From: Sialis fuliginosa
Taxonomy: Eukaryota; Arthropoda; Insecta; Megaloptera; Sialidae
Assembly: GCA_961205875.1 (NCBI GenBank)
Contig: OY540815.1
Coordinates: 21,575,638 to 21,639,637, forward strand
Reading direction: 5' to 3'
Length of the DNA: 64,000 nt
In this document: piece after piece, positions 22,301 to 34,385 of the stretch
Layout of the letters: every line of letters starts with the position of its first letter
Numbering within the stretch: position 1 is the stretch's first letter
The notes under the pieces: model-generated
Told to the model about the DNA's origin: nothing
The model's database searches: none
Seen by the model: the letters and a program-made list of their open reading frames with translations, nothing else
Made by a program: the position numbers and the translations under genes

Positions 22301-23311
22301 CGCAAAAAAAATTTTGCACGACAATAGCAATATTATTCAATACCACTTACTTATGTAGATCGTCAGAATGCACTAAAAAAATAATATTTGTTGTTTATAT
22401 GCTGAAATATATAACAAATAAATGTACAAAACGTGGAAACTTCACTGCCATCTGATTGGTTCAATTCGAACTAACATTATTTTTGTTCAAACATTTATTA
22501 TTCAGTACAATGTTGCCAATTTATCACTTCTACACACAGAATCTTCTACAGAACATGATATTTTTCAACAATTTTTATTTGATGAGTTAGTGAATATGGA
22601 TCAAATTTCTTATAAATCTTGTTAGTATTGTATTGTGAAAACAACAGTTTATCTCGGTGATTTTAACATGACGTGTTACATTGAAATTTAACTGCCTTAC
22701 TTACGAGTCTATGCTAATTTTTCTAGAATTTTTGAGGACACTTTAGATATATCAAATTTAATTTTTTTCGGTATAATTAGATAAATCCTTAAAAAATCTT
22801 AAGTTTTCCAAGTTATGATAATTTGTTACTTAATTAAAAACTATGCCTATTTCCATTTAATATTTTTTGTTAAAGAAAACTGTTGTAAAATAATCTATTA
22901 ATTTTTAAAAATAATAAAAAATCGCTTTTTTAATGTATAATAATAAAATATCGTAAAATTACGGTAATTCACAGCTTGATGATATTTCTCTAAATCAAAC
23001 TGTTGCTTGAATGAGCCGTAATAATTGATGTATGACAATGCGCACTGAGGGCCTATTTAGTCTTTTATCACCACTCCTCCTTTACATAAAAAATAATACC
23101 AATGGGGAAAATAAACCAAAAACATATATTTGTATGTAAAACAATCATGTGAACTGGAAAAACTCCACATAAATAAAAACAAGTGATATTTTTCTAAATA
23201 GCGTTGAATCTAATATTAAATATCGATCCAGACTATCAAACGGTCTCGCTCCAGTCAAATATAGATAAACAATAAACAATGAAATCATTCACACTATAGG
23301 TATCATATCAT
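22301..23311. other. No gene seen
   Basis: Two short overlapping plus-strand frames (22246-22625) lack coding character. The rest is AT-rich. Confidence 0.45.
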
Positions 23312-23560
23312 CAGATTTTGACACTCTATTTTCAAATTCGTTCAAAAGTTATGGCCATTTTTCTCTAAAATTTGAAAAAACTAAAACTTTGAGAGGCTAT
23401 ATCTCGAGAACGGTTTGAGATACAGACCTGCGGTTTGAAAATTTCAACTTTTCATGTCATTTTCTATACAATAAAAAATTCGAAAATTTTTAGTGAAGTT
23501 TCCTGCAGTGAATTTCAACTCGTCGTAGAAGTATCGATTAAAATACAAGGAAATAATAAA
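23312..23560 (+). repeat. Half copy of the large palindrome
   Basis: Only one arm is present: tcagattttgacactctatt, ttcgttcaaaagttatggcc, ctatatctcgagaacggttt and tgcagtgaatttcaactcgt follow the order of the right arm of the palindromes at 17.1, 40.5 and 61.5 kb. Confidence 0.85.
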
Positions 23561-24166
23561 CACTATGTAATTGTAGATAAACATTTGAACTATAAATTTG
23601 TTTGTTTGTAGACGAGACGAAACTAAGTTTAGGTTAGTATCGTCTCGTCAGTATTTAAAATATCCGAGACCTTGTTCGAATTATCATATTTTCTTAAGCG
23701 AAGAAGAAATCAACAAATGGTTCACTCTTTATAAAGTAAATTCTGGGTAGTATCAGAACTTTTAATATTCCGATTTCTAAATAGAGTATCACATCATCTA
23801 TAAGAATATATGTTTTAAAGCTGCTTGAACTTTTTACTGGGTAATAAATTTAAATTTAAAATTTTTCAAACTTCATTAAACTTTAATGTCGATACAGTGC
23901 CGTCAGCTCTGCCAAGAGTTCTAGTAGAATTGATCGCACTTTGTATATATATATAGCCTGAAGTTAATGTGGAAAACATCGTTGTGTTTTCTTTAATAGG
24001 TTAACTGCCAAAGCAATATATCTGTCATTCGGAACAAAGATAATTGCTTTTTGTTTATTTAAATAAAACATATTACATTTCAAAGGTCTTACTCAATTTC
24101 TGTCAAATATCAATTTAAATAATTTGTGTGTTTTTTTAATAATTTGATATTGAATATACGCGGATA
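23561..24166. other. No gene seen
   Basis: A local repeat of the gacgagacgaaa/cgtctcgtc kind lies near 23613-23650 (small inverted repeat). Otherwise featureless. Confidence 0.45.
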
Positions 24167-24465
24167 CAGTTCCGGCCTTAGCAAATCTGGCGCCCTGGGC
24201 GAGATTTATTTTTCTGCCCTCTCTCCCCCTAAAAAATGTTAAAAAATTACCGAAAATGTCAATTAAAATTGATAAATTAACAAATAAGTTGAATAATTCA
24301 TATCTCAGCTTGGCGCGATCCTACAGACTCAAACTTTTTTTTTAATATAGCTTACATCATTAACTTTAAGACCGTCGAGACCTCCTTCCCCTATTATGAA
24401 CAAATTAAAATTGATAAATCAACAAATAAGTTGATTAGTTAGTATCTCAGCTAATACCTTATTAA
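24167..24465 (+). repeat. hAT-like terminus plus diverged 160-bp monomers
   Basis: CAGTTCCGGCCTTAGCAAAT followed by ctggcgccctgggcga (24167 on) resembles a hAT-type end. It is followed by one full and one partial unit of the monomer found at 50648-51172 (aacaaataagttgaata, atctcagcttggcgcgatcc, aatatagcttaca). Confidence 0.6.
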
Positions 24466-24671
24466 AGGTTTTCTGGATTGCTGAATAAGTATTTGTTAGT
24501 TAGCAGCTATCAAATAATCGATTTTTTTACAAACTAACATTGTTTATATTTAGCTATATTTTTTGCTTAAACGGGTTTAACTGATCGACAAAAAATTTAA
24601 AGATAAAAAAAGTTTACTCAAAAATTACAGTCTGTACACTGATTTGAACCAAAAAAGTGACTTATGCTCCA

Positions 24672-24930
24672 TTTTGTGTCGTAGTACTTATCATTTTGTA
24701 ATCATAAGCAAGTGTCTATCACTGCGTGCTCATTATTGGTTTTACCTTTGCCATTACTGGAGAAAAAAACATAAACAAAATAAACGGCTATAATTAAAAA
24801 AAACAAAACTATATTTGCGGAATGATAATTAAATTGATTAAATAAAGAGTTACTTATTTTATTAGTAACATGAGTTAATCAGAATTTCAAAAAACTTGCT
24901 TATAGGGGTCATAACTGGTGCCTTTACCTT
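24672..24930 (-). mobile_element. MITE, AAGGTACTGGCAC family (copy 3, truncated)
   Basis: Inverted copy: ttttgtgtcgtagtacttat, gcaagtgtctatcactgcgt, attagtaacatgagtt, ending ataactggtgcctttacctt. The other half is missing. Confidence 0.8.
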
Positions 24931-25633
24931 ATTTCCATTTAAATAGCTCTGATTATGCCAAGAAGTTTCCATCATAGAACATTCTGAATAAATCAACATT
25001 AGACAATTTCATAATAAATAAAGTACCTAGTTCATTAATTTTGTACAACATAAATATCAGGTGGACTTAATCCTCTTAACACGTCCTGACAAGACAACAG
25101 AGTGCAGATAAGTTTACACCCCCACAAACTTGCACAGAGTGTAGTACGTTGCAGTCTATGCATTATGCAGTTTACCGAAATGCAAATTTCAACAGAGAAT
25201 TACAGCAGCAAGCGTACGATCTGATAACAGCAGAAGCAATTGCCGCCCCAGGCAGATGTTTAACTAGGATTATAAAGGATGATTAACAAGTTTATGTTGT
25301 CCGGTATTTTAGTTAGAGAGAATTAAGTCTGCTTAAAGTCAGGTTTATGATAGATTGTACAATATTAAAAAAAACCGATGGATTAGTTAATACACAAACA
25401 CCGATTAACTGATAATTTATTTTAACCAAAATTAAATATGGATATTGTCTTGGTAAAACGAGTACGCCATATACACAATTACATGATAAACATGAAACAA
25501 CTCATAGACAACGTTTTTTTTTAAATATTTGCTTATTAATCTAAACAGTTTAATTATTTAAAAATATATTGATGTACTATAGTTAATTAAACATTAAGTA
25601 GATAATAAGTTAATATTTATTAATACAAATAAT
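24931..25633. other. No gene seen
   Basis: A short GC-richer word (gcaattgccgccccaggcag near 25238) may be an isolated hAT end matching the one at 24167. No exon. Confidence 0.45.
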
Positions 25634-26482
25634 AAGGTACTAGCACCAGTCTTCAGGTGCAAGGTTTACTGTTTTATTTTTGGGTTTGATTGGCATTTTT
25701 TGTAATTCTCATAAACTCATGTTACTAACAAAACAAAAAAAAATTTTTTTTTAAACCAGTATTGGGCACCTAGTGATGGACACTTGCTAATAATTACAAA
25801 ATGATAAATGCTACGACAAAATTTATAAAATAAAGAATCGTATAATTTGAAACAATGTAAAGCAGTTACTATGATAATGTAATGTAGATTATACTTATAA
25901 TTAGTTTAAATTTCCAACATTTTGAGACACCCATTAACCGATTGTCATCAAATTATGCTGTTTTAGAGTTAAATGTCTATAGTTTATGATTCAGTAATGG
26001 CAGTAATCAAATATCAACAAATATTTCTAATTTAATACATTTATGGGGAAGCCAATGTGACGAGTCAAAATTTGTCAATTTTTCTGACATTTTAGGATCA
26101 GGTACAGGACATTTTATTAAGTATATAATCAACTTATTAAGTACCAATTTTTATTGAAAAAAATTAAAAATTTACAAAGTTAAGAGCCTTGGTGTGACGA
26201 CCAAAAAAATATATTTTTGTCCATTAATTTTTTCACAACTTTTTTTAATTCAAGCGGTCTTAAAAAATAGTAAATATCAAAATTTTAAAAATCAGCTACG
26301 CACAGACTTAGCCACTGCGATTACGAAAGTTTAAAAAATAAATTATTTTTAACATACTTTTGAATATGTATACTTAAAAAAAATGCATTAAAAAATCGAT
26401 TTGTTCCATCACAGTGGCTTTCTCCCTTAATTAAACAAGAGTCCAACACTGGGGTATGATCCAAGACTGGTGCCAGTACCTC
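25634..26482 (+). mobile_element. MITE, AAGGTACTGGCAC family (copy 4), interrupted by another element
   Basis: Begins aaggtactagcaccagtctt and ends ccaagactggtgccagtacc. The body is the family body split at 26043/26427 by a 383-bp insertion; without it the length (about 460 bp) fits the family. Confidence 0.88.
26044..26426. mobile_element. Nested TIR element with TTA target duplication (PIF/Harbinger-like)
   Basis: Begins tggggaagccaatgtgacga and ends ccatcacagtggctttctccc, imperfect inverted termini. It is flanked by TTA on both sides (26041-26043 and 26427-26429). Other family members read acatttaattaaa uninterrupted at this point, so the 3-bp duplication is directly supported. A TTA/TAA site fits the PIF/Harbinger superfamily. 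Confidence 0.8.
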
Positions 26483-26839
26483 ATAAATAATGAGAAGGTT
26501 ACTTACTTACTACAAGTATCTATGTACTTAATTATGTTAAAGATAATTTAATAATAATGTAAGAACCTAGTTTCGATATCTAGGTAATTTATAATCAGCT
26601 TTATCGACATAATGTGGTATATTACTATTATGGGACTCAATTAAACGGGGTATTGTTATCATGATTACTGTTTAAATTAACAAGTAAGTAGTTGTTTTAG
26701 TGTAAGAATTACCATCACCTATACATTTATCAGTTGATGATTTTGGTACGAACTTGCAAGCTTTAATCTTACAATAGGATCATCCCTAAATAGGGCATTT
26801 TATGTCAACAACGACATCAATTTTGGTAGTTATTTTTTA
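26483..26839. other. No gene seen
   Basis: AT-rich spacer between adjacent MITE copies. Confidence 0.45.
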
Positions 26840-27325
26840 TACTGGCACCAGTCTTGAAAAATTACTCCAGTAATGGCTATTTTTAATTAGAAATATTTGT
26901 TGATATTTCATTACTATCATTTCTGAATATTAATCTATATACATTTATCTGTCTTACAGCGTGATTTGATGACAATCGGCCAATAGGTGTCAAAATGGTC
27001 GACATTTAAAGTAATTATTAGTATAATTTATTTATTAATTATTATATTATCATAGCAACTGCTTTACATTGTTTCAAATTTGACGATTCTTTATTTTATA
27101 TCTTTTATAAATATATAATAATATAATCATTAGCAAGTGTCCATCACTGCGTGCTCATAACTGGTATTACTTTATCCATTACTGGAAAAAAATATATTTA
27201 CGCCCTTTGGTAATTAAATTAATTAAAGAGTTACTTGTTTTATTAGTAACATGAGTTCATGAGAATTACAAAAAGGAAGCAGTAATCCTTGCTCGTATAG
27301 CGGCCATAACTGGTGCCAGTACCTT
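26840..27325 (-). mobile_element. MITE, AAGGTACTGGCAC family (copy 5)
   Basis: Inverted, nearly full length: tactggcaccagtcttgaaa at the left, ggccataactggtgccagta then cctt at the right, with the full internal landmark series. Confidence 0.88.
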
Positions 27326-27790
27326 ATCTTACCTAAAGAATGTTTCATATTTTTTATCTCAAATATTTTTCTAGGGTAAAAAATCATTTTTAGAATTTGA
27401 TGTAAAAAATTCAGAACTTTTCACATACATATCTCAAACATTTCTCCTTTTAATAAATTATAGATAAAAATAAAAATTGTATACGTAAGTAAACAAAATA
27501 CTAATACATAAAAATAAATGCATCGCATTATGCAGTTTTACAAAGGTTATAGCATAATAAAAAAGCCAAATATAGGCAATAAACTTTGTGACCCTCGCAT
27601 AAGAAAAATCTGTTACAATCCATTACGTTTTAAATCACTGTATTATGCATACATTTTATACAGCTAAAAAAAAAATGCAGAATTATTAAAGTACATTAAA
27701 AAATTATAATATTTTATTGTCAGATTTATTCTGTTACAGATTATACAACACGAGTAGTTCCAACAATAATATACATAGTTGGATTAAGAT
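27326..27790. other. No gene seen
   Basis: AT-rich spacer. Confidence 0.45.
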
Positions 27791-28138
27791 AAGGTACTGG
27801 CACCAGTTATGGTCGTTATAAGAGCAAGCGGGCTTCTTTTTTGTAATTCTCATGAACTCATGTTACTAATAAAACAAGTAACTCTTTATTTAAACAATTT
27901 AATTACCAAAGTTTCGTTTTTTAAATTATAACCTTTTATTTTGTTTATGATTTTTCTCCAGTAATGGTTAAAGTAAAATCAGTGATGGACACTTGTTAAT
28001 GATTACAAAATGATAAGTACTACGACACAAAAGATATAAAAGAAAGAATCGTCAAATTTAAAACAATATAAAGCAGTTGCTATAATAATACATATATGTA
28101 TCTAATAATTAATAAATAAATTATACTAATAATTAGTT
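27791..28138 (+). mobile_element. MITE, AAGGTACTGGCAC family (copy 6, right half lost)
   Basis: aaggtactggcaccagttat through gtgatggacacttgttaatg to ttatactaataattagt, then replaced by an inverted copy of the TTTTCACCAATAG repeat. Confidence 0.85.
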
Positions 28139-28147
28139 AAAATATAG

Positions 28148-28305
28148 ATATTTTTTAGTCTTTTGATGTAAAATCTTAGATTATCATAAAATATTAATAG
28201 CCACGATACAGCACAGAAAAATGATCTAACTATTGATAAAAACCGCATTGAAATCGGTTCAGTAATTCTCATACAAACGAACATTTATTTTTATACATTG
28301 AGATA
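28148..28305 (-). repeat. Dispersed repeat (TTTTCACCAATAGTTAGAT family), copy 2
   Basis: Inverted: ttttgatgtaaaatcttaga, cataaaatattaatagccac, atgatctaactattgat, tcagtaattctcatacaaac. It abuts a truncated MITE. Confidence 0.8.
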
Positions 28306-28986
28306 AAAAATTCTTTTTTTTATTTTATTTTGAAATTAATATTATAATGTAATTTTTTTCAGATATAAAACCTATGAATGCATTAATTCAATTACTAAAT
28401 TGTGCAAACGACATTTTATAGAAAACTAAATATAATAGTAGTATAGTAATGAAATAACAATAGAAATAAAGATGACATCTTCGTCTTTTGAAGCAGTTAT
28501 AAGAAGGAAATTGCCGTTAGTGGCGCAGCTATCGTAATATCTAAATGTTATTATGAATGGCAGAAAGTAATGATTTTCTTTACATTTTCCTCAATTTTCT
28601 TAAGTGAATTTTCAAAGTATCATTTTTTCTATCAACTTTTATTTTTATTAAGTAAATGTAACAGAAATATTTTTGTAATAGGAATTAAAATGAAGAAAAA
28701 AATTATAAAATAATTAGAATTTCTTTTAAAAAAAAGTTGATTAATAATTATACAAATTAATACCTGAAAATAGAAAATTGTCGTACCTTTTTTTGTATTT
28801 ATTAGAAAAGAAGGGGGATTGTTAGGTTCATGTGTGTATGTTGCCGTCAAATTCGTTAATTTCGACCATAGAATCACTCCAGAATGAGATTCGACAACGT
28901 CGCAATTTTTAACATAATCGGCGTTTTAATAAAATCATTTTTGTGCTATTTTTAGCAAGTACAAAAAAATACCATTAAAATTGAAT
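28306..28986. other. No gene seen
   Basis: AT-rich; the minus-strand frame at 28632-28877 has no recognisable domain. Confidence 0.45.
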
Positions 28987-29479
28987 AAGGTGCAGTGGGG
29001 TAAGTGCAGACCAGTTTTTGCATAGTTGGACTTTGAACCCATATATTTTCAATCTTTTATATAAATACTTAATATTTTCAGTATCAAATGATTGTGCAGT
29101 TATTACTGACTAGTTTAAATTGAATAGGACGCCAATTTTCTTTATATATTTGCATTATGATAGGAAATTGTAAAAAATGTCAACTACAGTGCACTTGCCC
29201 CATTTTCAGGGCAAGTGCATTACCGGTAGTTAAAAACGCTTTGAAGCATTATTTCATATGCTATGGGGCAAGAGCAGAATTGTGAATACGCCTAGTATAA
29301 AATGCTTTTTACCGCATCAAGATACGTTGTTTAGTTTTGGAGTAGTGAACTTTTTAAACAAGTTGGTATTAATTTTTAGTAGTTCACTACATATTAGCTA
29401 TTACAATTTCACTCGTATTATAATAAAAAGAACCCGTTAATGCACTTGCCCCGTTTCTGCATTTACCCCACTGTACCTT
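28987..29479. mobile_element. TIR element, AAGGTGCAGTGGGGTAAGTG ends
   Basis: AAGGTGCAGTGGGGTAAGTG then CAGA at 28987 is mirrored by ctgcatttaccccactgtac then CTT at 29479. Internal cacttgccccattttcaggg echoes the terminal motif. 493 bp, bounded by TA. The frame at 29258-29440 lies inside and is not a gene. Confidence 0.82.
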
Positions 29480-30085
29480 ATATATATGACATTTACTTGT
29501 GAGATAGTATTAGAAAATACTGCTGTGAACGAGACTTGGCTACTGCAATCAATCAAAAATCGATCCGAACTGTCCAGACTCTTACTGAATGACTCTAGGC
29601 GATACTATTTATGATAATACCGAAGAAAAATGTCCTAGATATGTCCTTATATAATACTTAGTTTACTAATTCTAATAATGAAAATTATCGGTTGCTTGTA
29701 ATAATTAACTTTTAATTTCATTGCAGTAAAATATAGATGAAGCTATTCAAAAAGAGTTGAGATGGAGTTTAAATATTAACCTGGTAACCTTGGAGTTATT
29801 TTATTCTGATAGTTTATTCGTCTGCTGTCTGCAGAGACAGACAATTGTATATATGTATAAGAAATGCGATTATCTTGTAAGCGAGCGAGTCAAATGCAAA
29901 AACGTTCTCGCAAAATGAAGAAAGTAACAGAGCTCTTCAAACTTTTGTTCCCCTGTGATTCAATTTTATGTTCACGTTTTTTTTATATGTTTTATTTCTA
30001 TATGCTTGAGTGTTATATTGAGTGTAAATATTCAACATTTGAGTAGTCGATAACAGAATAAATATTTATCTTAATATATAAAAAA
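29480..30085. other. No gene seen
   Basis: AT-rich; ctgctgtctgcagagacag near 29822 is a short imperfect palindrome. No exon. Confidence 0.45.
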
Positions 30086-30086
30086 G

Positions 30087-30366
30087 TTAGTGCGTATGTA
30101 TGTATGTGTTCTCATCAGGCCTAAACCACTGGACGTATCAAAGCCATATTCACACCATATGTTTGTTTAGTGCTCCGATAAGTTTATAGATTTTTTGGAC
30201 CCGGTAGGTGGCGCTGAGGTTGAGATATTTCGAAAAATTTTATATTTTCCATATAAAAAATACATCGAAACTTTAGTGCGTATGTATGTGTTCTCATCAG
30301 GCCTAAACCACTGGACGTATCGAATCCATACTCACACCATATGTTCGTTTAGTGCTCCGATAAGTA
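30087..30366 (+). repeat. ~100-bp direct repeat, two copies 185 bp apart
   Basis: ttagtgcgtatgtatg followed by gttctcatcaggcctaaacc, actggacgtatc and agtgctccgataag occurs at 30087-30186 and 30272-30366. The spacer contains cccggtaggtggcgctgagg. Confidence 0.85.
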
Positions 30367-30655
30367 AAAAATTAAATTATTATATTATCATAGCAACTTC
30401 TTTATATTGTTTCAAATTTGACGTTTCTTTCTTTTATATCTTTTGTGTCGTAGTACTTATCATTTTATAATCATTAACAAGTGTCCATAACTGCGTGCTC
30501 ATTATCATAAGGCTATAATTTAAAAAACAAACTATATTTGCGGACTTTGGTAATTAAATTGATTAAATAAATTATTTTATTAGTAACATGAGTTCATGAG
30601 AATTACAAAAAACAAAACTTGCTCTTATAGCGGCCATAACTGGTGCCTTTCCCTT
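30367..30655 (-). mobile_element. MITE, AAGGTACTGGCAC family (copy 7, truncated)
   Basis: Inverted right-hand part: tatcatagcaacttctttat, caagtgtccataactgcgtg, attagtaacatgagttcatg, ending ggccataactggtgcctttc. The left end is fused to the preceding direct repeat. Confidence 0.8.
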
Positions 30656-31713
30656 ATCCGATTTAAAAAATTTAGATTTTTATCTATACATTGCTCTTAT
30701 GATCGAATAACCTTAAATTCTTCGCATATTGAAAAACACATATGCTAATTAATAGTAAGTTGAATACCACTGGCACAGAGTAATTAGTGTGTTCTGAACT
30801 TTGCAAACTAGAACGCAGATGAAATGGTTTGATCGTACGTAGGAACATTACACACAGATTCACACACAAACAAACACACACACATTATTGTATTTCACAT
30901 CTGCTGTAGAGAACAACTGTTGCAAATAGGTCGTGATTTCTGCGAGAAGTCTTTCGTTCTATTAACAATATCAATCAGAATAAAATTTATTTTTTTGAAG
31001 CAACATTTAACAAATAAACTGAATTGATATTACCTAGTTTTTTCAGTTTATAAAAAATAAAATAAATTATTTAAAATATATAATAAACATAAATAATTGA
31101 AGAGCTGGGGAACAAAACCGGATAAACCCACTTTGAATCGAAATGATTTTGCCAAATTATATATATTAGATATATAGATAGCATATTTATTTAAAATCTA
31201 AAGAATATATCTTTTATAAAAAAGTAATATATGAAAATGTATGTTTTTCGTGTTACAGGGAAAAAAAATAAAATTTCTGGATTTTTTTCGTCAATTTTGT
31301 TTAAATGAAAATTTAATATAATTTATATAACATTCTTTACTAAACGCATGGAACTGAATCAACGAATTTAGAACTTTCTAAAAACCGAGTAAATAATGAA
31401 AACTGAAATGAATAAAAAAAAAACTCAAACAAAAAAAATCTAATATTAATGTTTTTCATGAACAAAATGAGAAATTTTAATTTTACGTTTATTAAGTAAC
31501 AGTTTTGCCTTTTGTATTTTTATTTTATTTAGTTGGCAACCTTAGAAGTAATTTAGCGGAAAATAATCAAATTTTAAATTAACATTAATATATTTTTATT
31601 TTACTACATTTTTACATAAAAATTGCTTCAGGGGTACTGTAAATGTTAAACAGATTGTTTCCATTCCAATACCAACATTTTTATTATTTTTTTATAGTTC
31701 TATTAAATGTATT
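30656..31713. other. No gene seen
   Basis: A short CA run (acacacacac near 30874) and strongly AT-rich DNA; nothing else recognised. Confidence 0.45.
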
Positions 31714-32240
31714 AAGGTACTGGCACCAGTCATGAAAAATACTCCAGTGTTGAACATTTTTAAATTAAATGTACTAAATTAGAAATATTTGTTGATATTT
31801 AATTACTGCCATTACTGGATATTAATATATATACATTTAATTGTCTTGATCATAATTGATCATTTTGTTTCAAAACAGTGGACAGATAAATATGACATTA
31901 TCAAGAAAAGTATATTTTCTTATGTAAATGCTTTACATATTGTTTTAAATTTTACGACTTTTTATTTGATAACGTTTATGTAGTAGTATTTATCATTTTG
32001 TAATCATTAGCAAGTGTTCATAACTGGTTTTACGTTGTTCATTACTGGAGAAAAAACATATACAAAATAAAAAACTATAATTTAAAAACAAACTATATTT
32101 AATTAAATTGATTTAATAAAGATTTAATTGCTTTATTAGTAATATGTGTTCAATATAATTACAAAAAACTAGCCCATCAATACCAAAAAGCCATATAGGT
32201 ACTTTGCTCTTAACGCGTTCAAGACTGGTGCAAGTACCTT
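31714..32240 (-). mobile_element. MITE, AAGGTACTGGCAC family (copy 8)
   Basis: Full length, inverted: aaggtactggcaccagtcat at the left and caagactggtgcaagtacct then T at the right; both inverted ends intact with few changes. Confidence 0.88.
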
Positions 32241-32972
32241 ATAAACTTATTATTCATTCAGATGTTACAACAACTAATAATTACCAATAAAAAATATACT
32301 ATTAATATAATTAACTATAATAAAATAATTCATCTTAAGAATAATTCGTTGAATAAATCATGTAAATGATATTTATGAATACTTATAGTAAAAATTGCAA
32401 TGGAGATTGTAAAAGTTACTGAATTGATAGTAAATGTTTATTTTTTGGTACAAAATTGAATTTTTTTATCGGTAACTTTAATTTTTATTAAAAACTCGAC
32501 GTGCAGAAAAAATACTACCCTTCCTAAAAGTGGTAATAAATTGGCAAAGTTTTTTTTTTCTGTTCCTTATATATTTCCTTTCTTATTATTAAGGTCAGTG
32601 TGCTTTCTATTTTTCACTATTGACCAGATTTTAACAGAGAGATTTGCCATTTATCTGCGATGCTGAGTTGTTTATCTCAGTTAATTTCACGGACCGCCAA
32701 ATACCACCGCTGTGTCGCAACATGAAAGTTTTCTTTACAAAAGTAAAAGATTTTTTTTCCTGAGAAAAAAAGAAATGTTTTCTCTCTTGAAGTTTATTTA
32801 ATTATACTCACTTAAAATTAGTTGCTTTTAAGCCAAGAAAATATAAAATTTATTTTGTTTATGTGAGACAAATTTTAGATTGATTATTTAGTTTTTTTTT
32901 TTAACTTTAAACTACTTATTCCAAGAAAAATAGGTGTCCAATTTGTATCATTTATAACTTCTATTACGAAAT
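32241..32972. other. No gene seen
   Basis: AT-rich; a short GC-richer patch (ttcacggaccgccaaatacc near 32687) is not part of an open frame. Confidence 0.45.
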
Positions 32973-33496
32973 TACCAGTTATGGCCGCTAAAAGAGCAAG
33001 GTTTACTGTTTTTGTGATTGATGGGCTTCTTTTTTTTAATTTCATGAACTCATGTAGGTACTAATAAAACAAGTAACTCTTTATTTAATCAATTTAATTA
33101 CCAAAGTTCGCAAATATAGTTTTTTTTAATTATAGCCTTTTATTTTGTTTATGTTTTTTCTCCAGTAATGGATAAAGTAAAACCAATAATGATCACGCAG
33201 TGATGGACACTTGTTAATGATTATAAAATGATAAATACTACGACACAAAATATATAAAAGAATGAATCGTCAAATTTGAAACAATGTATTGCTATGATAA
33301 TATAATAATTAATAAATAAATTATACATATATACACATTTGGATACCTATTGGCCGATTGTCATCAAATCACGCTGTAAGACAGTTAAATGTATATAGAT
33401 TAATATATCAAATATAAACAAATATTTCTAATTCAGTACATTTGATTAAAAAATAACCATAACTGGGGTCATATCTAAGACTAGTGCTAGTACTTT
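32973..33496 (+). mobile_element. MITE, AAGGTACTGGCAC family (copy 9)
   Basis: The left tip is eroded (taccagttatggccgctaaa); the right end is ccataactggggtcatatct then aagactagtgctagtact. The body is complete. Confidence 0.85.
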
Positions 33497-33954
33497 TGTC
33501 TCTGATTGTACCTCCATTGGACCCCCTACCCCCTTAAAATTCATAGAGTATTTAATTATAATAGTACCCATTTATTGTTATATTTTCAAATTTATTATCA
33601 ACTGAAAATTTTCGTTAATGAATTTTCCAACAACTCTGTTGGGAAATGATAGCAGACACCTACACAGGCTGGGATTTTCTAACCCCGTATATATTACTTC
33701 TGGGATATTATATCCCTTAATTTTATTGTTTAAGATATAACAATTTGTGTTTGTTTATGGTGCACTTCAGGCTAATTGAATTTGCAAATAAAGAATGAAA
33801 TATTAGTTTATTTTGTTGATAATATCTGTTTTATATGAATATGTACTATGAGTCTTTTAAAGATTATTCTAAAAGTAAACATTGACGGAATATCGGGCAA
33901 AAAACTATACATTTTTATCGATTCGTTATCTCGTAATTTTTTTAAATTTTTTTA
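33497..33954. other. No gene seen
   Basis: Contains gaccccctacccccttaaa near 33518; otherwise AT-rich. Confidence 0.45.
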
Positions 33955-34385
33955 TTTTTAGGGTTACGTAGAAAACTAGGAATTCTTATAGTTTCTCTGT
34001 CCGTCCGTCTGTCTTTATAAATTGTATACCTATTAAGATGAAATCTAGTATAAGAACGTAGATTGATGACCCAAAAATAGAAATGTTGAGAATTTTGGAA
34101 AAAAAAAGTTTTTTAGACCCCCTGAAAAGTATATAAAATTTATTTTCCATTTATCCCATTGAGTGGGATGTCTTTAGATAGTTATCCTAAAATGCAACAA
34201 AAAATGTTTTAGGACCTTTTGATTTTAACCCTTCAGTCACGATATATTTTTGTTCAAATTCATTATCAGAGCGCCCCCCCTCTATTTTCTATAGTATCGA
34301 TTCAAAAAATCCAGAATGTAGCTTTTAATTAGTACTTTCACTGAAAATTATAACGAACACTGTAGCAAAAATAGTTAATGAAAAA
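33955..34385 (-). repeat. Dispersed repeat (GTTTTCTACGGAACCCTAAA family), copy 1
   Basis: In this orientation it begins tttttagggttacgtagaaa then actaggaattcttatag, and includes tccgtccgtctgtc, ggaccttttgattttaac, cttcagtcacgatatatttt and agagcgcccccc. Copies at 39085-39535 and 47790-48120 run the other way. The ..CTACGGAACCCTAAAA tail with CTGTCCGTC words is a common lepidopteran repeat end as I recall it. Confidence 0.85.
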
